A DNA stretch of 64,000 bases from Paracoccaceae bacterium (GCA_007692585.1 REBU01000041.1:1-64000); one strand, 5' to 3'. Counted from the first letter of the stretch, positions 1 to 10,934 are shown. Translations and numbers: made by a program. The notes: generated by a model from the letters alone, not told the origin.

Positions 1-364
1 CGGTGCCCCGGCAAGTCAGGAGTTATTGACGCGCGCCCCGGTCCCGCTTAGCCCTTGAGCGCCACTCGCAACCGCGTCGTGTCAATCTGGCTCAGCTCCG
101 TTTGCGGGAAAACCCCGCAGTCGCAGATGCCGCAAGCCGCAGCGTTCTCGACAGGGCAAATCAGGATCTGCGCAGCTGCCTTTGGCTGCCAAGGCGCCGG
201 ATGTAGGCCCGCCTCGTGCTCGCATACTGCGCGGCGCTTCGATCCCAAACATGGCTCCCGGCGCGCCCGTGCTACTCTGACACCACGACTGTTCCTTCGG
301 TCTATTCCCGTCTCAGACTGGTCGCGCCACAAACATGAAAGCAGACCCCGGAGGCCCCCTTTTT

Positions 365-2626
365 TCATCTCGCAAGCGTTTGATCGGCAGCGTCCAACGC
401 GAGAAGGGCGCGCGCGGCCGTCAGTTCTTCGTGCATGTGATCCAGCATCCTCTCAACCGTCGCCACAGATGCACTGTCCGCGCGCAAGGCTTCCGCCTGC
501 CGACCGGACGCTTCCAGGCCAAGGGTAAGCGCGGCCCCTTTCAGCGTATGCAATTCGATATCGAGCGCAGTGGTGTCAGGAATGGCGATGGCATCCAGAA
601 GTTTGCGCCGGCTCTCGGGCAAGGAGGCCTCAAACCGTTGCAGCAACCCATTCACCTTGACGCGGCCGAGCGTTGCTGCAAGGTCACGGAATTGCTGGCT
701 GATGCTGACCGTGCCGCCATCCGGCACCGGCTGATGACCTGCCATCGCGTCGGGGGCTATGGCCGGGCTTGGCTCATGGGCGATGACGGGCGCCGGATCG
801 CGCGGCCTGATCTCGCGCAACACAGACACGAGACGATCAAGGTCGATGGGCTTTGACAGAAAATCATTCATGCCCGCCTCCGCGCACATCTTCCGATCCT
901 CTGCCGAAGCGTTGGCGGTCACGGCAATGATGGGCAGGCTGTTGCCTTGCGCCCGGATCTGGCGCGCTGCGTCCGTGCCCGACAGGACAGGCATCTGCAT
1001 GTCCATCAGAACGACATCCAGACCGCCTTCGGCAACCCGCGCGACCGCTTCAAGACCGTTGGTGGCAATGCACGCGGTGTGACCCAAGTGTTCCAGCAAA
1101 TCGATCAGGATTTCGCGGTTGATCGGGTTGTCTTCCACCACCAGAACGCGCAGCGGCGCAAGATCCGGGCTGGACGGCCCCGCCGGGCGCGCCTGAGAGC
1201 CGATGGCCGCAGGCTCCGCACTGGCAGGGCCGATGATGCGAACAGGCAGGTCGAACCAGAATGTGCTGCCGACGCCAACAGTGCTTTCGACCCCGATCTC
1301 CCCCCCCAGCGCCTTGACGATCCGGCGTGAAATCGCAAGCCCCAGGCCCGTTCCGCCGAATTGGCGCGCGTAGGAGCCGTCGATCTGGCGAAACTCTTCG
1401 AAGATCACTTTCTGATCTTCCTCAGATATGCCGATGCCGGTATCGGTCACCTCGACCCGCAAAAGATCCGGTCCATGCAAGTGACCAGAAAGCGTCACCT
1501 GCCCGGCGCGTGTGAATTTCAGCGCATTGCCCATCAGATTGACGATGACCTGACGCAGGCGCTTCGGATCTGTTTCGACGTCAAACGGCGGTAGGCCGAC
1601 ATCGAGGACAATGCCTGTCGCCTCAGCGCGGGTCTCAAAAGCCGAGCGGATCAGGTCCGCAATGCCGGGAAGGCTCACAGCCTCGCTGGAAAATTCGAGC
1701 CCAAAGGATTCCAGTTTCGAAAAATCGAGGACATCATTGATCACATCGAGCAGAAGCTGCCCAGAGTTGCGGATGGTCATCAGACGGCGGGCCTGATCGG
1801 GACGCATATCGCTCACGCCAAGCAATTCGGTGGATGCAAGGATGCCGTTCAGGGGCGTGCGGATCTCGTGGCTCATCGTGGCGAGGAAGGTGGATTTCGC
1901 CTGACTGGCCGCCCGCGCCCGCATCGCCTGTCTGTGACTGCGCTCTTGCAGATGCGCCATCCGCCGATGCGCGCGACGCAGATGCGTCACTTGCAACGCA
2001 AGGATCGCACCAATGCCCAGAAAAGCCAGGACAAGCAGTCCACCGCTGGCCCCAAGGCGATCGACAATATATTGCCGCTCGGCACGCTCCTCGACGCGCA
2101 GCAGGTTCATTGCGTGGTTTGTCTTCAGGACCAGGTCCGCGTGGCGCTCGCGGATATGCTCGAAAGTGGGATAAAGGGTGCGAAGCGCGCTGAAGTAATC
2201 CTCTGACCCGGGTGCAAGTGCATCGATCCGATCTGCGAGGCTATGGACCAGCCTCGCGGTGCTGCTGGCGAGCGTCCCAAGCTCGTTGGTTCCGCGCAAA
2301 TCGATCAGAAAGGCCCCGCCTTCAAGCAGCGTCGCCCGGCTGTAGAGAATGTCATAGGCGCGGATCAGGTCATTATGCAGCGCCGTATCTTGCGTGCGGA
2401 TCGCCAGATCCGACAGATGCAGCAATGTATGCGAATGCCGGTCGGCCTGAAACACCGCCCACATGGCATCTTCGCGCACACGCGTGTCCATCGCGCGATC
2501 CGCTTCAAGCAGCTTCGCAAACAGCACCACCCAGGCGGTCATGAAGGCCAACGCGATGCCGCCGAGCAGGACGAGGCCCTGCGTCATCCGTCGTGTGGAA
2601 AACGCAGCACCCCGTCGGCTGATCAC
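365..2626 (-). CDS. Hybrid sensor histidine kinase (TM sensor region, HisKA, HATPase, REC, HPt)
   Basis: Motifs FLATMSHEIRTPLNGI (H box), GTGLGLAISRRIV (G2 box), REC domain VLVVEDNPINREI...VLMDMQMPVLSG, C-terminal HPt-like ELHTLKGAALTLG. Confidence 0.93.
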   Translation of the reverse strand: MISRRGAAFSTRRMTQGLVLLGGIALAFMTAWVVLFAKLLEADRAMDTRVREDAMWAVFQADRHSHTLLHLSDLAIRTQDTALHNDLIRAYDILYSRATLLEGGAFLIDLRGTNELGTLASSTARLVHSLADRIDALAPGSEDYFSALRTLYPTFEHIRERHADLVLKTNHAMNLLRVEERAERQYIVDRLGASGGLLVLAFLGIGAILALQVTHLRRAHRRMAHLQERSHRQAMRARAASQAKSTFLATMSHEIRTPLNGILASTELLGVSDMRPDQARRLMTIRNSGQLLLDVINDVLDFSKLESFGLEFSSEAVSLPGIADLIRSAFETRAEATGIVLDVGLPPFDVETDPKRLRQVIVNLMGNALKFTRAGQVTLSGHLHGPDLLRVEVTDTGIGISEEDQKVIFEEFRQIDGSYARQFGGTGLGLAISRRIVKALGGEIGVESTVGVGSTFWFDLPVRIIGPASAEPAAIGSQARPAGPSSPDLAPLRVLVVEDNPINREILIDLLEHLGHTACIATNGLEAVARVAEGGLDVVLMDMQMPVLSGTDAARQIRAQGNSLPIIAVTANASAEDRKMCAEAGMNDFLSKPIDLDRLVSVLREIRPRDPAPVIAHEPSPAIAPDAMAGHQPVPDGGTVSISQQFRDLAATLGRVKVNGLLQRFEASLPESRRKLLDAIAIPDTTALDIELHTLKGAALTLGLEASGRQAEALRADSASVATVERMLDHMHEELTAARALLALDAADQTLAR

Positions 2627-3147
2627 GGATGAACCTCAATCGCCTTCACCTGCCAGACAGACCGCGAGAAATAGAGCTCATTGAACAGATCCGGGTTCTC
2701 GTCGAACGGGTAAATGACAAAGAGCGGGCCCTTGTCGCGCACAGACATGGGCGCATCATTCTGGCGCGATGCCAGAATGACCGGGTTGTCATAGAGATCA
2801 GCGACGGGAATTTCGACCGCGTAATCATTGATCGCGACCACCCGCAGCGTTCCGCCCTCGGCACCGACAAGTTCCAGCAGATCGGCGATCTGCGGCCCGG
2901 TGAATGTCTGGACGCCCTCATGCCACGGGGTCGCCGTGACAGTTTCGCGCTGTGGCAGCGCATCGAGCATATCCATGTCGAAACGGGCAAGCGGGCCATC
3001 ATTGGTGTTCGTGATGGCCCCACCGATTTCAAGAACAGGCGATCCGACAGGCGAGGACAGGGCTTCGGCCGCCGCGAGCGGCGCGGAAAGGGCCGCGGCG
3101 AACAATCCCGCAGTGACACTCAGCGCGACTGATTTCAAAAACTTCAT
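2623..3147 (-). CDS. Exported small oxidoreductase molybdopterin-binding-fold protein
   Basis: N-terminal signal peptide MKFLKSVALSVTAGLFAAALSAPLAAA; GAITNTNDG...FDMDMLDALPQ...TPWHEGVQTFTGPQIADLLELVGA pattern typical of the small SUOX-like domain; 4-bp overlap with the downstream kinase. Confidence 0.7.
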   Translation of the reverse strand: MKFLKSVALSVTAGLFAAALSAPLAAAEALSSPVGSPVLEIGGAITNTNDGPLARFDMDMLDALPQRETVTATPWHEGVQTFTGPQIADLLELVGAEGGTLRVVAINDYAVEIPVADLYDNPVILASRQNDAPMSVRDKGPLFVIYPFDENPDLFNELYFSRSVWQVKAIEVHP

Positions 3148-3200
3148 GGTCTGGGTCTCCTTTTTTTGTGTTTTGGGTCAAGTTCAGGGGGAATCCGGTA

Positions 3201-5504
3201 TCAGCTGGCCTGCGGTTCGCGCATCGAGGGCTCTGAGAGGGACGTCGTATCCAGCCATGACAGCATGGCGGCGATGTTGTCGCGCCCGATGGGCTTGGCG
3301 ATGCAGTCGTCGAAGCCCGCATCGAGATAGCCTGCGACCTGCTCGGGCCGGGCATTCGCACTCACAGCGCAGGCAAAGATGCGCGGCAGATCGCCCGCGG
3401 CTTCGCGGTGCCGGATTTCGCGCATGACATCCGTCCCTGCGAGGCGCGGCATGTTGATATCGAGCAAAAGCGCATCGAAGCGATGCGGCTCCCAGATCTC
3501 CAACGCCTCGGCACCGTCCTCGCAAACAGTGACTGCCGCACCGAGCCGCTCCAGGATCATCGACAGGATCTTTCGATTGGCGTGATTGTCATCGGCCACC
3601 AGGATGTGACGGCGCTGCAAGCTGATTTTTTGCGGCCGTTCAGCCGGGAGCACCGCATCGCAAGCCGGCAGTGGCAACGAAAACCGGAAGGTCGCGCCCG
3701 CGCCGATGCGTGAGCTGACGCTGATCTCGCCCTGCATGGCCGTTATCAGGCCGCGCGTGATGCTCAGGCCAAGCCCGCTGCCCTCGCTCCGTCTGGCGAT
3801 GCCGTCATCGAGCTGAACAAACGCCGCAAAAATGCGCTCCGCATCCGCCAGACCAATCCCGGTATCGGCAACTTCGACCTGCAGCGCGTCCGCAGTCGTC
3901 AGGTCCAGACGTATCTCGATGCTGCCCGCTTCGGTGAACTTTATCGCATTGCAGACAAGGTTCTTGAGGATTTGCCGCACGCGCACCGGATCCCCGATGC
4001 GATAGGCGCCGCCTTGCCCAGTCACGGAAAGCGTGAGCGCGAGCGATTTGGCCTCTGCCGCGGTGCTGAACAGCGTGCGCACCTCCTCGCAGAGCGCGAC
4101 CATGGAAAACGGAGATTGCGCAAGCGTCAATTGACCGCTTTCGATCTGCACCTGATCCAGAACATCGCTGAAAACCGAGCTCAAGCGGCCCGCCGCGTCA
4201 CGGATCGTGGCGAGATGCGCCTGCCGCTCCGCAGGGTTTTCAACGCTCTCCAGCAACTCGGCAAGCCCCGAGATTGCGGTTATTGGTGTCTGGAGTTCAT
4301 GGCCCATCATGGCGAGAAAAGACGATTTCGCACGTTCCGCTTGCCGGGCCGCATCGCGCGCGGCGACAATCTCGCTGACATCGCTGCCAAAGCCGCGAAA
4401 GCCCTCGAACGCCCCGGATGTCGTATAAAACGGTATGACGCTGGTCTGGACCCACAACACGCTCTGATCCGGCAGCGTCACCATGACAGGCAGGTTGCTC
4501 AGCGCTTTTCGCGGCAGAAGTCGCTCATGCAGCGACGCCGGGCCCCGGCCCTCGTCAATGACGATCTTGCCGCCTATTTGCTCAAATGTCAGGCCGTAAA
4601 GCTCCTGAGGCGTTGTCGATAAAGCATCGCTGACGGCACGCGAGACATAAACAAGCCGCAGATCACTATCGAGTTCGAAAAACCAGGCAGCGCTCAGTTG
4701 CGCAATATCGGAGAGGCGCGCGTCGATGCGATCGCGCGAATTTCTGGCCTCGACCTCGCGTGAGATGTCAAACTGGGTGGCGACGATATAGCGCGCATCC
4801 GCGCCCGGCCCTGGCACGGGGCGCAAGTCCAGCTGATTCCAGAATTCTTCGCCATGACGCCGACGATTGCGCAGTCGAAACTGACCGGCAAGCCGACCTG
4901 CAACCGTGCGTCGCAGGTCATCGCGGACCTGCGCGCCGGGGGGCTCGGCATTGAGAAAGCGGCAATTCTGGGCGAGCACTTCCTTCCGGCTGTATCCCGA
5001 AAGGCGCTCGAAAGCCGCATTCACATAGATCAGCGGCGTTTCGGGCTGGGTCGCGTCGCCGATCGCAATACTTGCCGTGGACGCCTCGATCACGGCATCA
5101 AGAAGCGCTTCACGCTCTGCCGCGGCGCACTGTGCGCGGCGCATGGCGAGCAGGTTGCCGACACGCAGGCGCAATTCCTCGATATTCACCGGCTTGGTCA
5201 GAAAGTCCGTCGCACCTGCGCGGATCGCGTCAAGCCGCACAGCGATATCATTGTCGCCCGTCAGCATGACCAGGGGCACATGGCGGTAGCGTTCTTTCGC
5301 GCGCAGTTTGCGGATCGCGTCGATCCCGTTGCCATCGGGCAGCCGGTAGTCGAAGATCATCAGATCAAACAGGTGGTCCTCGCATCCGGCAAAGGCACCC
5401 CCGACACTGTCAAACCCGTGTACAACGCAACCGTCAATGACCTCCAGCGTGGACAGAAGCACGCTGAGGATAACTTCATTGTCTTCGACCACGGCGATCA
5501 GCAA
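3201..5504 (-). CDS. Hybrid histidine kinase with N-terminal REC, LOV-type PAS, second PAS, HisKA/HATPase and C-terminal REC
   Basis: REC (VEDNEVILSVLLSTLE...FDYRLPDGNG), LOV signature NAAFERLSGYSRKEVLAQNCRFLN...FWNQLDLRPV...ATQFDIS, H box FLAMMGHELQTPITAI, G2 GSGLGLSITRGL, C-terminal REC ILVADDNHANRKI. Confidence 0.92.
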   Translation of the reverse strand: MLIAVVEDNEVILSVLLSTLEVIDGCVVHGFDSVGGAFAGCEDHLFDLMIFDYRLPDGNGIDAIRKLRAKERYRHVPLVMLTGDNDIAVRLDAIRAGATDFLTKPVNIEELRLRVGNLLAMRRAQCAAAEREALLDAVIEASTASIAIGDATQPETPLIYVNAAFERLSGYSRKEVLAQNCRFLNAEPPGAQVRDDLRRTVAGRLAGQFRLRNRRRHGEEFWNQLDLRPVPGPGADARYIVATQFDISREVEARNSRDRIDARLSDIAQLSAAWFFELDSDLRLVYVSRAVSDALSTTPQELYGLTFEQIGGKIVIDEGRGPASLHERLLPRKALSNLPVMVTLPDQSVLWVQTSVIPFYTTSGAFEGFRGFGSDVSEIVAARDAARQAERAKSSFLAMMGHELQTPITAISGLAELLESVENPAERQAHLATIRDAAGRLSSVFSDVLDQVQIESGQLTLAQSPFSMVALCEEVRTLFSTAAEAKSLALTLSVTGQGGAYRIGDPVRVRQILKNLVCNAIKFTEAGSIEIRLDLTTADALQVEVADTGIGLADAERIFAAFVQLDDGIARRSEGSGLGLSITRGLITAMQGEISVSSRIGAGATFRFSLPLPACDAVLPAERPQKISLQRRHILVADDNHANRKILSMILERLGAAVTVCEDGAEALEIWEPHRFDALLLDINMPRLAGTDVMREIRHREAAGDLPRIFACAVSANARPEQVAGYLDAGFDDCIAKPIGRDNIAAMLSWLDTTSLSEPSMREPQAS

Positions 5505-6574
5505 GTTGGCATCCTACATGCACTGGCGTGACAACAATGCAGTGCGGAGGTTAAGATTTCTTTGCTGCACGCCCGCGATTTCAGTCGTGTCTGCTCCGTT
5601 CCCTGAAGCGCCGCGCGCAGTAAGCCGGAAAACGCCTATCCACCCTCACCAGAGCACCCATTGCGGGCGCTCTGCGTGTTCTGCTGTGCGCGCATGTTGC
5701 GATGGGCTTTGCCAAACGCTGCTCACGCTGCCAGATATGACAAGCCCTTTGCCATCGGCTGCCGGGCTGATGAATCTGTCGCAGATCGCCTTTCCCGCTT
5801 GCCTATGGATGGCGACTGCAGGTTTTTTCGCAACGGCGTCTTGGGGCTGACGCTGCTTTTCATCCTGATCCTCGTGATTAACGGGTTGGCGTGTCAAAAT
5901 CCGGTGACGGGGGCGCGCGGTCCTGCATGCACAAGGGTCTGCCCTTGCTGTGCGTGCGCACCTGACGGCAGGTCATATCGCGTGCCCCCGCCGCGATCTC
6001 TCCGGTAGAGTGTACAGAAGAATGTCTTGCGCTGACATGACGGAATGCAGGAAGCTTTCGCCGCATGTTTGGTTTGCTTGCCAATCTGATCGCGCTCCGA
6101 TGGTCCCACTGCCTCGGGCGACCTGGGCCAAACCTCATCCCGGAATGCTGGTGAAAATGCAGCGTCCTGGACGTCTGGTGTCAAATCTCTAACGCAGCGG
6201 TCGTCGTTTTTGTCCCGATTCTCAACGGACTTTCTCGTTCAAGCCATTGCCCATAAATAAAAAAATGAAACAAAGGCGCAAGGTCAGGCCGGAGGCAGCA
6301 CTCTAACAAACTCCTAACGTCAGATTGGCGATAAATCGGCATCCGGAATATGCCTGGAGGCCCAAGTGTCTGTTCCCGACGACCTCGTTGCATTGCTTAC
6401 AGGCTCGCCCGATCAGCGGACGAAGATGGCTGGACGGGGCCAACGTGTCGCAGCGCATGACCCCGGAGGCAGCATGGCGACTTGGGGGACACCATGACGC
6501 TGCCGGAGCGCATGCGCGTCGTCGCGCAGATGCGCAAGACCCGTTTCTCTCCCCGTTTTCTGAAAGGCGAGACC

Positions 6575-6931
6575 ATGTATTCAGATAGCACTTTGCCCGA
6601 AATTGCCGCTGATCCGCATATATTGCGTTGGATCGGCGTGATCGTGATTGCGGCCCTTGGATATACTGTCGCCACTATCGGCATGAAATTTGCGGCTCTC
6701 GGCAGCTATCCGGTCGCAGCCGCGCTTATTGTGGCAGGATTTGTGCTTGCCACGATCACCGAAGTCTTTCTTCTCAGACGGGGTGATCTCTCGGTGGTCT
6801 ATGTCACAATCATTGGCATAGAAACACTGATGATCCTCGCCGCGGCGGCATATCTGGGCGAAATTGTCGACCTGCGCCGCATGCTGGGTGCGGGATGTGT
6901 TGTCGTGGGCATCGCACTCTGCTCCAGCTGA
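6575..6931 (+). CDS. Small 4-TM membrane protein, SMR/EmrE-like
   Basis: 118 aa, hydrophobic segments; start moved to ATG 6575 inside ORF 6482..6931; sequence IRWIGVIVIAALGYTVATIGMKFAALGSYPVAAALIVAGFVLATI resembles the SMR fold. Confidence 0.55.
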   Translation: MYSDSTLPEIAADPHILRWIGVIVIAALGYTVATIGMKFAALGSYPVAAALIVAGFVLATITEVFLLRRGDLSVVYVTIIGIETLMILAAAAYLGEIVDLRRMLGAGCVVVGIALCSS

Positions 6932-7157
6932 GACAAGGAGGGCTGGCACGACCTTGCAAATCGATATCTGTCAGCCCAAGGGTGCCCGCCGAAAGCTTTG
7001 ACACGCGATATCGCCACTGGGCGCGCGCGACACGCCCCGGAGGCGTGGAAGCCTCTTCCAAGGGCGGGCCCACAAGCGCGGGGGGGGGGGCGTGACCCGC
7101 GCATATGTGGCAGGGCCGATCAAGGGCGATCATTCAGAACATGCGACCACTGCAAGT

Positions 7158-8600
7158 TTAACGTGCGAGAGCCAGCAGCCCGGTGACATCCAGATGCGTC
7201 TCGACATGGGCAGCGAGCGCGTCGAGCGTCTCCGTCACGCGCGCGCTGTAATTGGTCTGCGCGGCCACGCCGAACCCGGCCAGCCAGGCCGCGCGAAAGG
7301 CGTCATCGCTGAACATGCCATGCAGGTAACTGCCCTGAACCTGCCCTGTGACATCGCAGGCCCCTTCGGGCTGACCCGCCACCTGCGCGAACGGGCGCGC
7401 GCGGTCTGGCCCGTCGGTCTGGCCAAGATGAATCTCGTAGCCGCTGAATATCTGCCCCGAGGCCATATGCCGCGCGCTGACCCGGCTGAGCCGCTTGTCG
7501 GGGCCCATCACGGTCGCGACCTCCAGCAGCCCCAGACCAGGGTCACGCCCGGGCGGTCCTTCCAGACCTTCGGGATCATCGACCCATTGCCCGAGCATCT
7601 GATACCCGCCGCAAATCCCCAGCACATGGCCGCCGCGGCGCACATGCGCGGCGATATCGACGTCCCAGCCCTGCGCGCGCAGAAATGCCAGATCCCCCCG
7701 CGTCGATTTTGTGCCGGGGAGAATGACCAGATCCGCATCCCCGGGCACCGGCTGGCCGGGGGGCAGCATGGTCAGGCGCAGCCCCGGCTCTTGCGCCAGC
7801 GGGTCGAGATCGTCGAAATTCGCGATCCGGCTGAAGTGCAGGCAAACTACATGCAGCCCTTCCGTCCGCCGGGGTGCGTCTATGTCAAGCGCGTCTTCGG
7901 CAGGAAGCCGCCATGCATCCCCAAACCATGGCAGCACACCATATCCACGCCACGCGGTGCGGGTCTCGATCCAGCGATACCCGTCATCGAACAGGCGGGG
8001 ATCCCCGCGAAACTTGTTGATCACGAAGCCTGCGATCAGGGCGGCGTCATCGGGGTCGATCACCGCCTGCGTGCCCACCAACTGCGCGATGACACCGCCG
8101 CGGTCGATATCGCCCACCAGCACGACCGGCACATTGGCGGCACGCGCAAAGCCCATATTGGCAATGTCGCCGGCGCGCAGATTGATCTCTGCGGGACTGC
8201 CTGCGCCTTCGATGATCACCAGATCATGCGCCGCGCATAGTCGCTGAAAGCTGTCGAGAACGGCCTCCATCAGGCGGGGTTTCAGCGCCGGATAGTCGCG
8301 CGCCCGCGTCGAGGTCAACCGTTTGCCCTGCACGATAACCTGCGCGCCCGTCTCCGTTTCGGGCTTCAGCAGAACCGGGTTCATGTCTGTCATCGGCTCT
8401 AGCCCGCAGGCCAGCGCCTGCAGCGCCTGAGCACGCCCGATTTCGCCCCCGTCAGCAGTCACGGCGGCATTGTTTGACATGTTCTGCGGCTTGAACGGGG
8501 CCACGCGCAGTCCACGCGCCCGCGCCGCGCGACACAGACCCGCCACCAGCATGGACTTCCCGACATTGCTGCCAGCGCCCTGAATCATCAAGGCGACCAT
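7158..8600 (-). CDS. cobQ: Cobyric acid synthase
   Basis: [62 protein letters not shown]; glutamine amidotransferase triad region [11 protein letters not shown]; start moved to ATG at 8600. Confidence 0.96.
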   Translation of the reverse strand: MVALMIQGAGSNVGKSMLVAGLCRAARARGLRVAPFKPQNMSNNAAVTADGGEIGRAQALQALACGLEPMTDMNPVLLKPETETGAQVIVQGKRLTSTRARDYPALKPRLMEAVLDSFQRLCAAHDLVIIEGAGSPAEINLRAGDIANMGFARAANVPVVLVGDIDRGGVIAQLVGTQAVIDPDDAALIAGFVINKFRGDPRLFDDGYRWIETRTAWRGYGVLPWFGDAWRLPAEDALDIDAPRRTEGLHVVCLHFSRIANFDDLDPLAQEPGLRLTMLPPGQPVPGDADLVILPGTKSTRGDLAFLRAQGWDVDIAAHVRRGGHVLGICGGYQMLGQWVDDPEGLEGPPGRDPGLGLLEVATVMGPDKRLSRVSARHMASGQIFSGYEIHLGQTDGPDRARPFAQVAGQPEGACDVTGQVQGSYLHGMFSDDAFRAAWLAGFGVAAQTNYSARVTETLDALAAHVETHLDVTGLLALAR

Positions 8601-8647
8601 GGCATCCCCCCTTGCGGGGTGGCGGAGCGCAGATGTGCGCCTCCGGC

Positions 8648-8822
8648 GGGGATATTTGGGCAAGGATGAAATGACATGGGGCGGCACCGCGCCTCGGGCC
8701 GGTCAACCGGGGGAGGCGCGGTGCTTTCACCCTTGGCGGTCATCGGGATCCCTCCCTGTACCGCGCGATGATCGTCGCAAAAAATGGTAAACAATGTCTT
8801 TTCATCCTTGCCCAAATATCCC
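8648..8822. repeat. Inverted-repeat pair in the cobO-cobQ intergenic region
   Basis: gggatatttgggcaaggatgaaa (8648-8671) and its reverse complement tttcatccttgcccaaatatccc (8800-8822), read directly. Confidence 0.8.
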
Positions 8823-8870
8823 GGGGGGCGCGACCGCAGGGAGCGGGGGGCAGCGCCCCCCAACCCACGC

Positions 8871-9479
8871 TCAGAACTCGATGCCATGCTGCGCTTTGAT
8901 CCCATCGCGGAAGGGATGCTTGACCATCGTCATTTCAGTGACCAGATCGGCGGCCTCGATCAATTCGGGCTTGGCGTTGCGCCCGGTCAGGCAAACATGC
9001 GTCATTGCCGGTTTGCGTGTCTGCAGGAAATCCACGACTTCGTCGATATCGAGATAATCGTAGCGCAATGCGATGTTAATTTCGTCGAGCAGCACGAAGC
9101 GGATCTCTGGGTCCAGAATCTGCTCCTGTGCCAGACGCCAACCGTTTTGGGCGGCCGCAATGTCGCGCTCGCGGTCCTGGGTTTCCCAGGTGAACCCTTC
9201 GCCCGACACGAAGAACCGGCAGTCTTTGGCGTGGCGCTCGCGCAGGAATGTTTTTTCGCCAGTGGCCCAGTTGCCCTTGATGAATTGCACCACCGCGCAG
9301 GGGATCCCATGCGCGATGCAGCGCATGATCATCCCGAAACCGGAAGAGGATTTGCCCTTCCCAGAGCCCGTATGCACGATGATCAGGCCCTTTTCTTCGG
9401 TCTTCGTCTTCATGATCTCGTCTCGCGCGGCCTTGATGCGCTTCATCTTCTCATTGTGACGGCGGGTCAGTTCATCCAT
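8871..9479 (-). CDS. cobO: Cob(I)yrinic acid a,c-diamide adenosyltransferase
   Basis: GLIIVHTGSGKGKSSSGFGMIMRCIAHG P-loop and LLDEINIALRYDYLDIDEVVDFL motifs of CobO/BtuR. Confidence 0.95.
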   Translation of the reverse strand: MDELTRRHNEKMKRIKAARDEIMKTKTEEKGLIIVHTGSGKGKSSSGFGMIMRCIAHGIPCAVVQFIKGNWATGEKTFLRERHAKDCRFFVSGEGFTWETQDRERDIAAAQNGWRLAQEQILDPEIRFVLLDEINIALRYDYLDIDEVVDFLQTRKPAMTHVCLTGRNAKPELIEAADLVTEMTMVKHPFRDGIKAQHGIEF

Positions 9480-9657
9480 CGGTCTTCCCTTTATAGGTGT
9501 GTCACGGCCTTGGCACTGGTCTGTGTGCGGGGTCGCCTGGCAAGAGGAAAGGAAAGGCGCGAGGTTGCTTTGTCAACCCACGCGCCGCTGCCCCCGTGTC
9601 CGAGTTCGTGTCCGTGCCGACGACATCAGGCAGCGCCACGCCGATGCGTTGGCGCGT

Positions 9658-9682
9658 CCCGCCGGTCAGACCGACCGGCGGG
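9658..9682 (-). terminator. GC-rich hairpin between the COG0523 gene and cobO
   Basis: 10-bp perfect stem cccgccggtc/gaccggcggg with 5-nt loop, just downstream of the minus-strand COG0523 gene; no clear U tract. Confidence 0.4.
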
Positions 9683-9725
9683 GGGGGGATCCGCGCGCCC
9701 TTGGGCTGTCTTTGGGCGAAACCTC

Positions 9726-10934
9726 TTACCTCGCCCCCCAGCGCGGAAACGGGTCGGGGAGTTGCGTCCAGTCACCCGGCGTGAAATCGCCCGCATGCAT
9801 CAGCGCCGCATTGAGCCGCGCGCAGATCGCCTCGCGGTCCATCTCGACCCCGATAAAAACAATCTCCTGCCGCCGGTCGCCCCAAGGCTCAACCCAGTTC
9901 TTCGCGATTTCGGCCTGCGCATCTGGGTGCTGTGGCAGCCGCTCCTCCGGGACCGAGGCCCACCAGCGGCCCAGCGGCGAAACCGAGGACATGGCACCTG
10001 CAAGGCTGAACTCGGCGGCCCAATCGGGCCGCGTAGCGATCCAGAAATGCCCTTTCGCGCGGATCACACCGGGCAAGGGGCCGTTCAGCACCTCATGCAC
10101 GCGGGCGGGGTGGAAGGGCGCGCGGGCATGAAAAACGAAGCTCGTGACGCCGTATTCCTCGGTCTCGGGCGTGTGATTGGCGAAACCGTAAAGCTCTTTC
10201 GCCCACATCGGATGTTCCTGTGCGCGCTCGAAATCAAACCGGCCTGTGTCAAGGATGGCATCCGAGGCGACATCCGAATGCGTGGTCTCGATGATCTTGG
10301 CATCGCCGTTCAGCGCCCGGATGATCTTGCGCGCGGCATCGACCCGCGCGGGGCCAGCATCCGCGCATTTGTTCAGGATGATGACATTGGCAAATTCGAT
10401 CTGCTCGGTCAGCAGCGTGACAAGACTGCGGTCATCCTCATCGCCCAAGGACTCGCCCCGGTCACGCAGGAAATCATGGCTGGAGAAATCCTTGAGCAGG
10501 TTCACCGCATCCACCACCGTCACCATCGTATCCAGCCGCGCCACATCCGACAGGCTGGCGTCATTCTCATCGCGGAAATCGAACGTCGCGGCGACAGGCA
10601 GCGGCTCGGAAATGCCGGTCGACTCGATCAGCAGATAGTCAAACCGCCCCTCGGACGCCAGCCGCCGGACCTCTTGCAGCAGATCATCGCGCAAAGTGCA
10701 GCAGATGCAGCCATTGCTCATCTCGACCAGCTTTTCGTCCGCGCGCGACAGCTCTGCCCCCTCGCGGATCAGATCAGCGTCGATATTGACCTCGGACATG
10801 TCATTGACGATCACCGCCACGCGGCGGCCTTCGCGGTTGTTCAGAACGCGGTTGAGAAGCGTCGTCTTGCCTGCGCCAAGAAAGCCGGACAGAACCGTGA
10901 CAGGCAGGCGTTTATCCTGAATATTCATATGCAC
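9726..10934 (-). CDS. COG0523 GTP-binding metallochaperone, ZigA/ZagA-like
   Basis: [61 protein letters not shown] (CxCC), NKCD-like LNKCADA; CobW C-terminal domain. Confidence 0.9.
   Translation of the reverse strand: MHMNIQDKRLPVTVLSGFLGAGKTTLLNRVLNNREGRRVAVIVNDMSEVNIDADLIREGAELSRADEKLVEMSNGCICCTLRDDLLQEVRRLASEGRFDYLLIESTGISEPLPVAATFDFRDENDASLSDVARLDTMVTVVDAVNLLKDFSSHDFLRDRGESLGDEDDRSLVTLLTEQIEFANVIILNKCADAGPARVDAARKIIRALNGDAKIIETTHSDVASDAILDTGRFDFERAQEHPMWAKELYGFANHTPETEEYGVTSFVFHARAPFHPARVHEVLNGPLPGVIRAKGHFWIATRPDWAAEFSLAGAMSSVSPLGRWWASVPEERLPQHPDAQAEIAKNWVEPWGDRRQEIVFIGVEMDREAICARLNAALMHAGDFTPGDWTQLPDPFPRWGAR

Noticed and set aside
48-368. 106-aa minus-strand ORF overlapping the hybrid kinase stop (ATGA)
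   Set aside because: Contains a Cys-rich tail (VENAAACGICDCGVFP) but no recognisable family and mixed composition; not enough support to call a gene.
7078-7092. Poly-G tract as a phase-variable repeat
   Set aside because: Homopolymer G run is intergenic, not in a start region or reading frame; could be assembly noise.
9480-9725. Possible cobalamin riboswitch upstream of cobO
   Set aside because: Looked on the minus strand for B12-box-like elements and found no convincing conserved core; only a GC-rich hairpin and a TTGACA-like hexamer.
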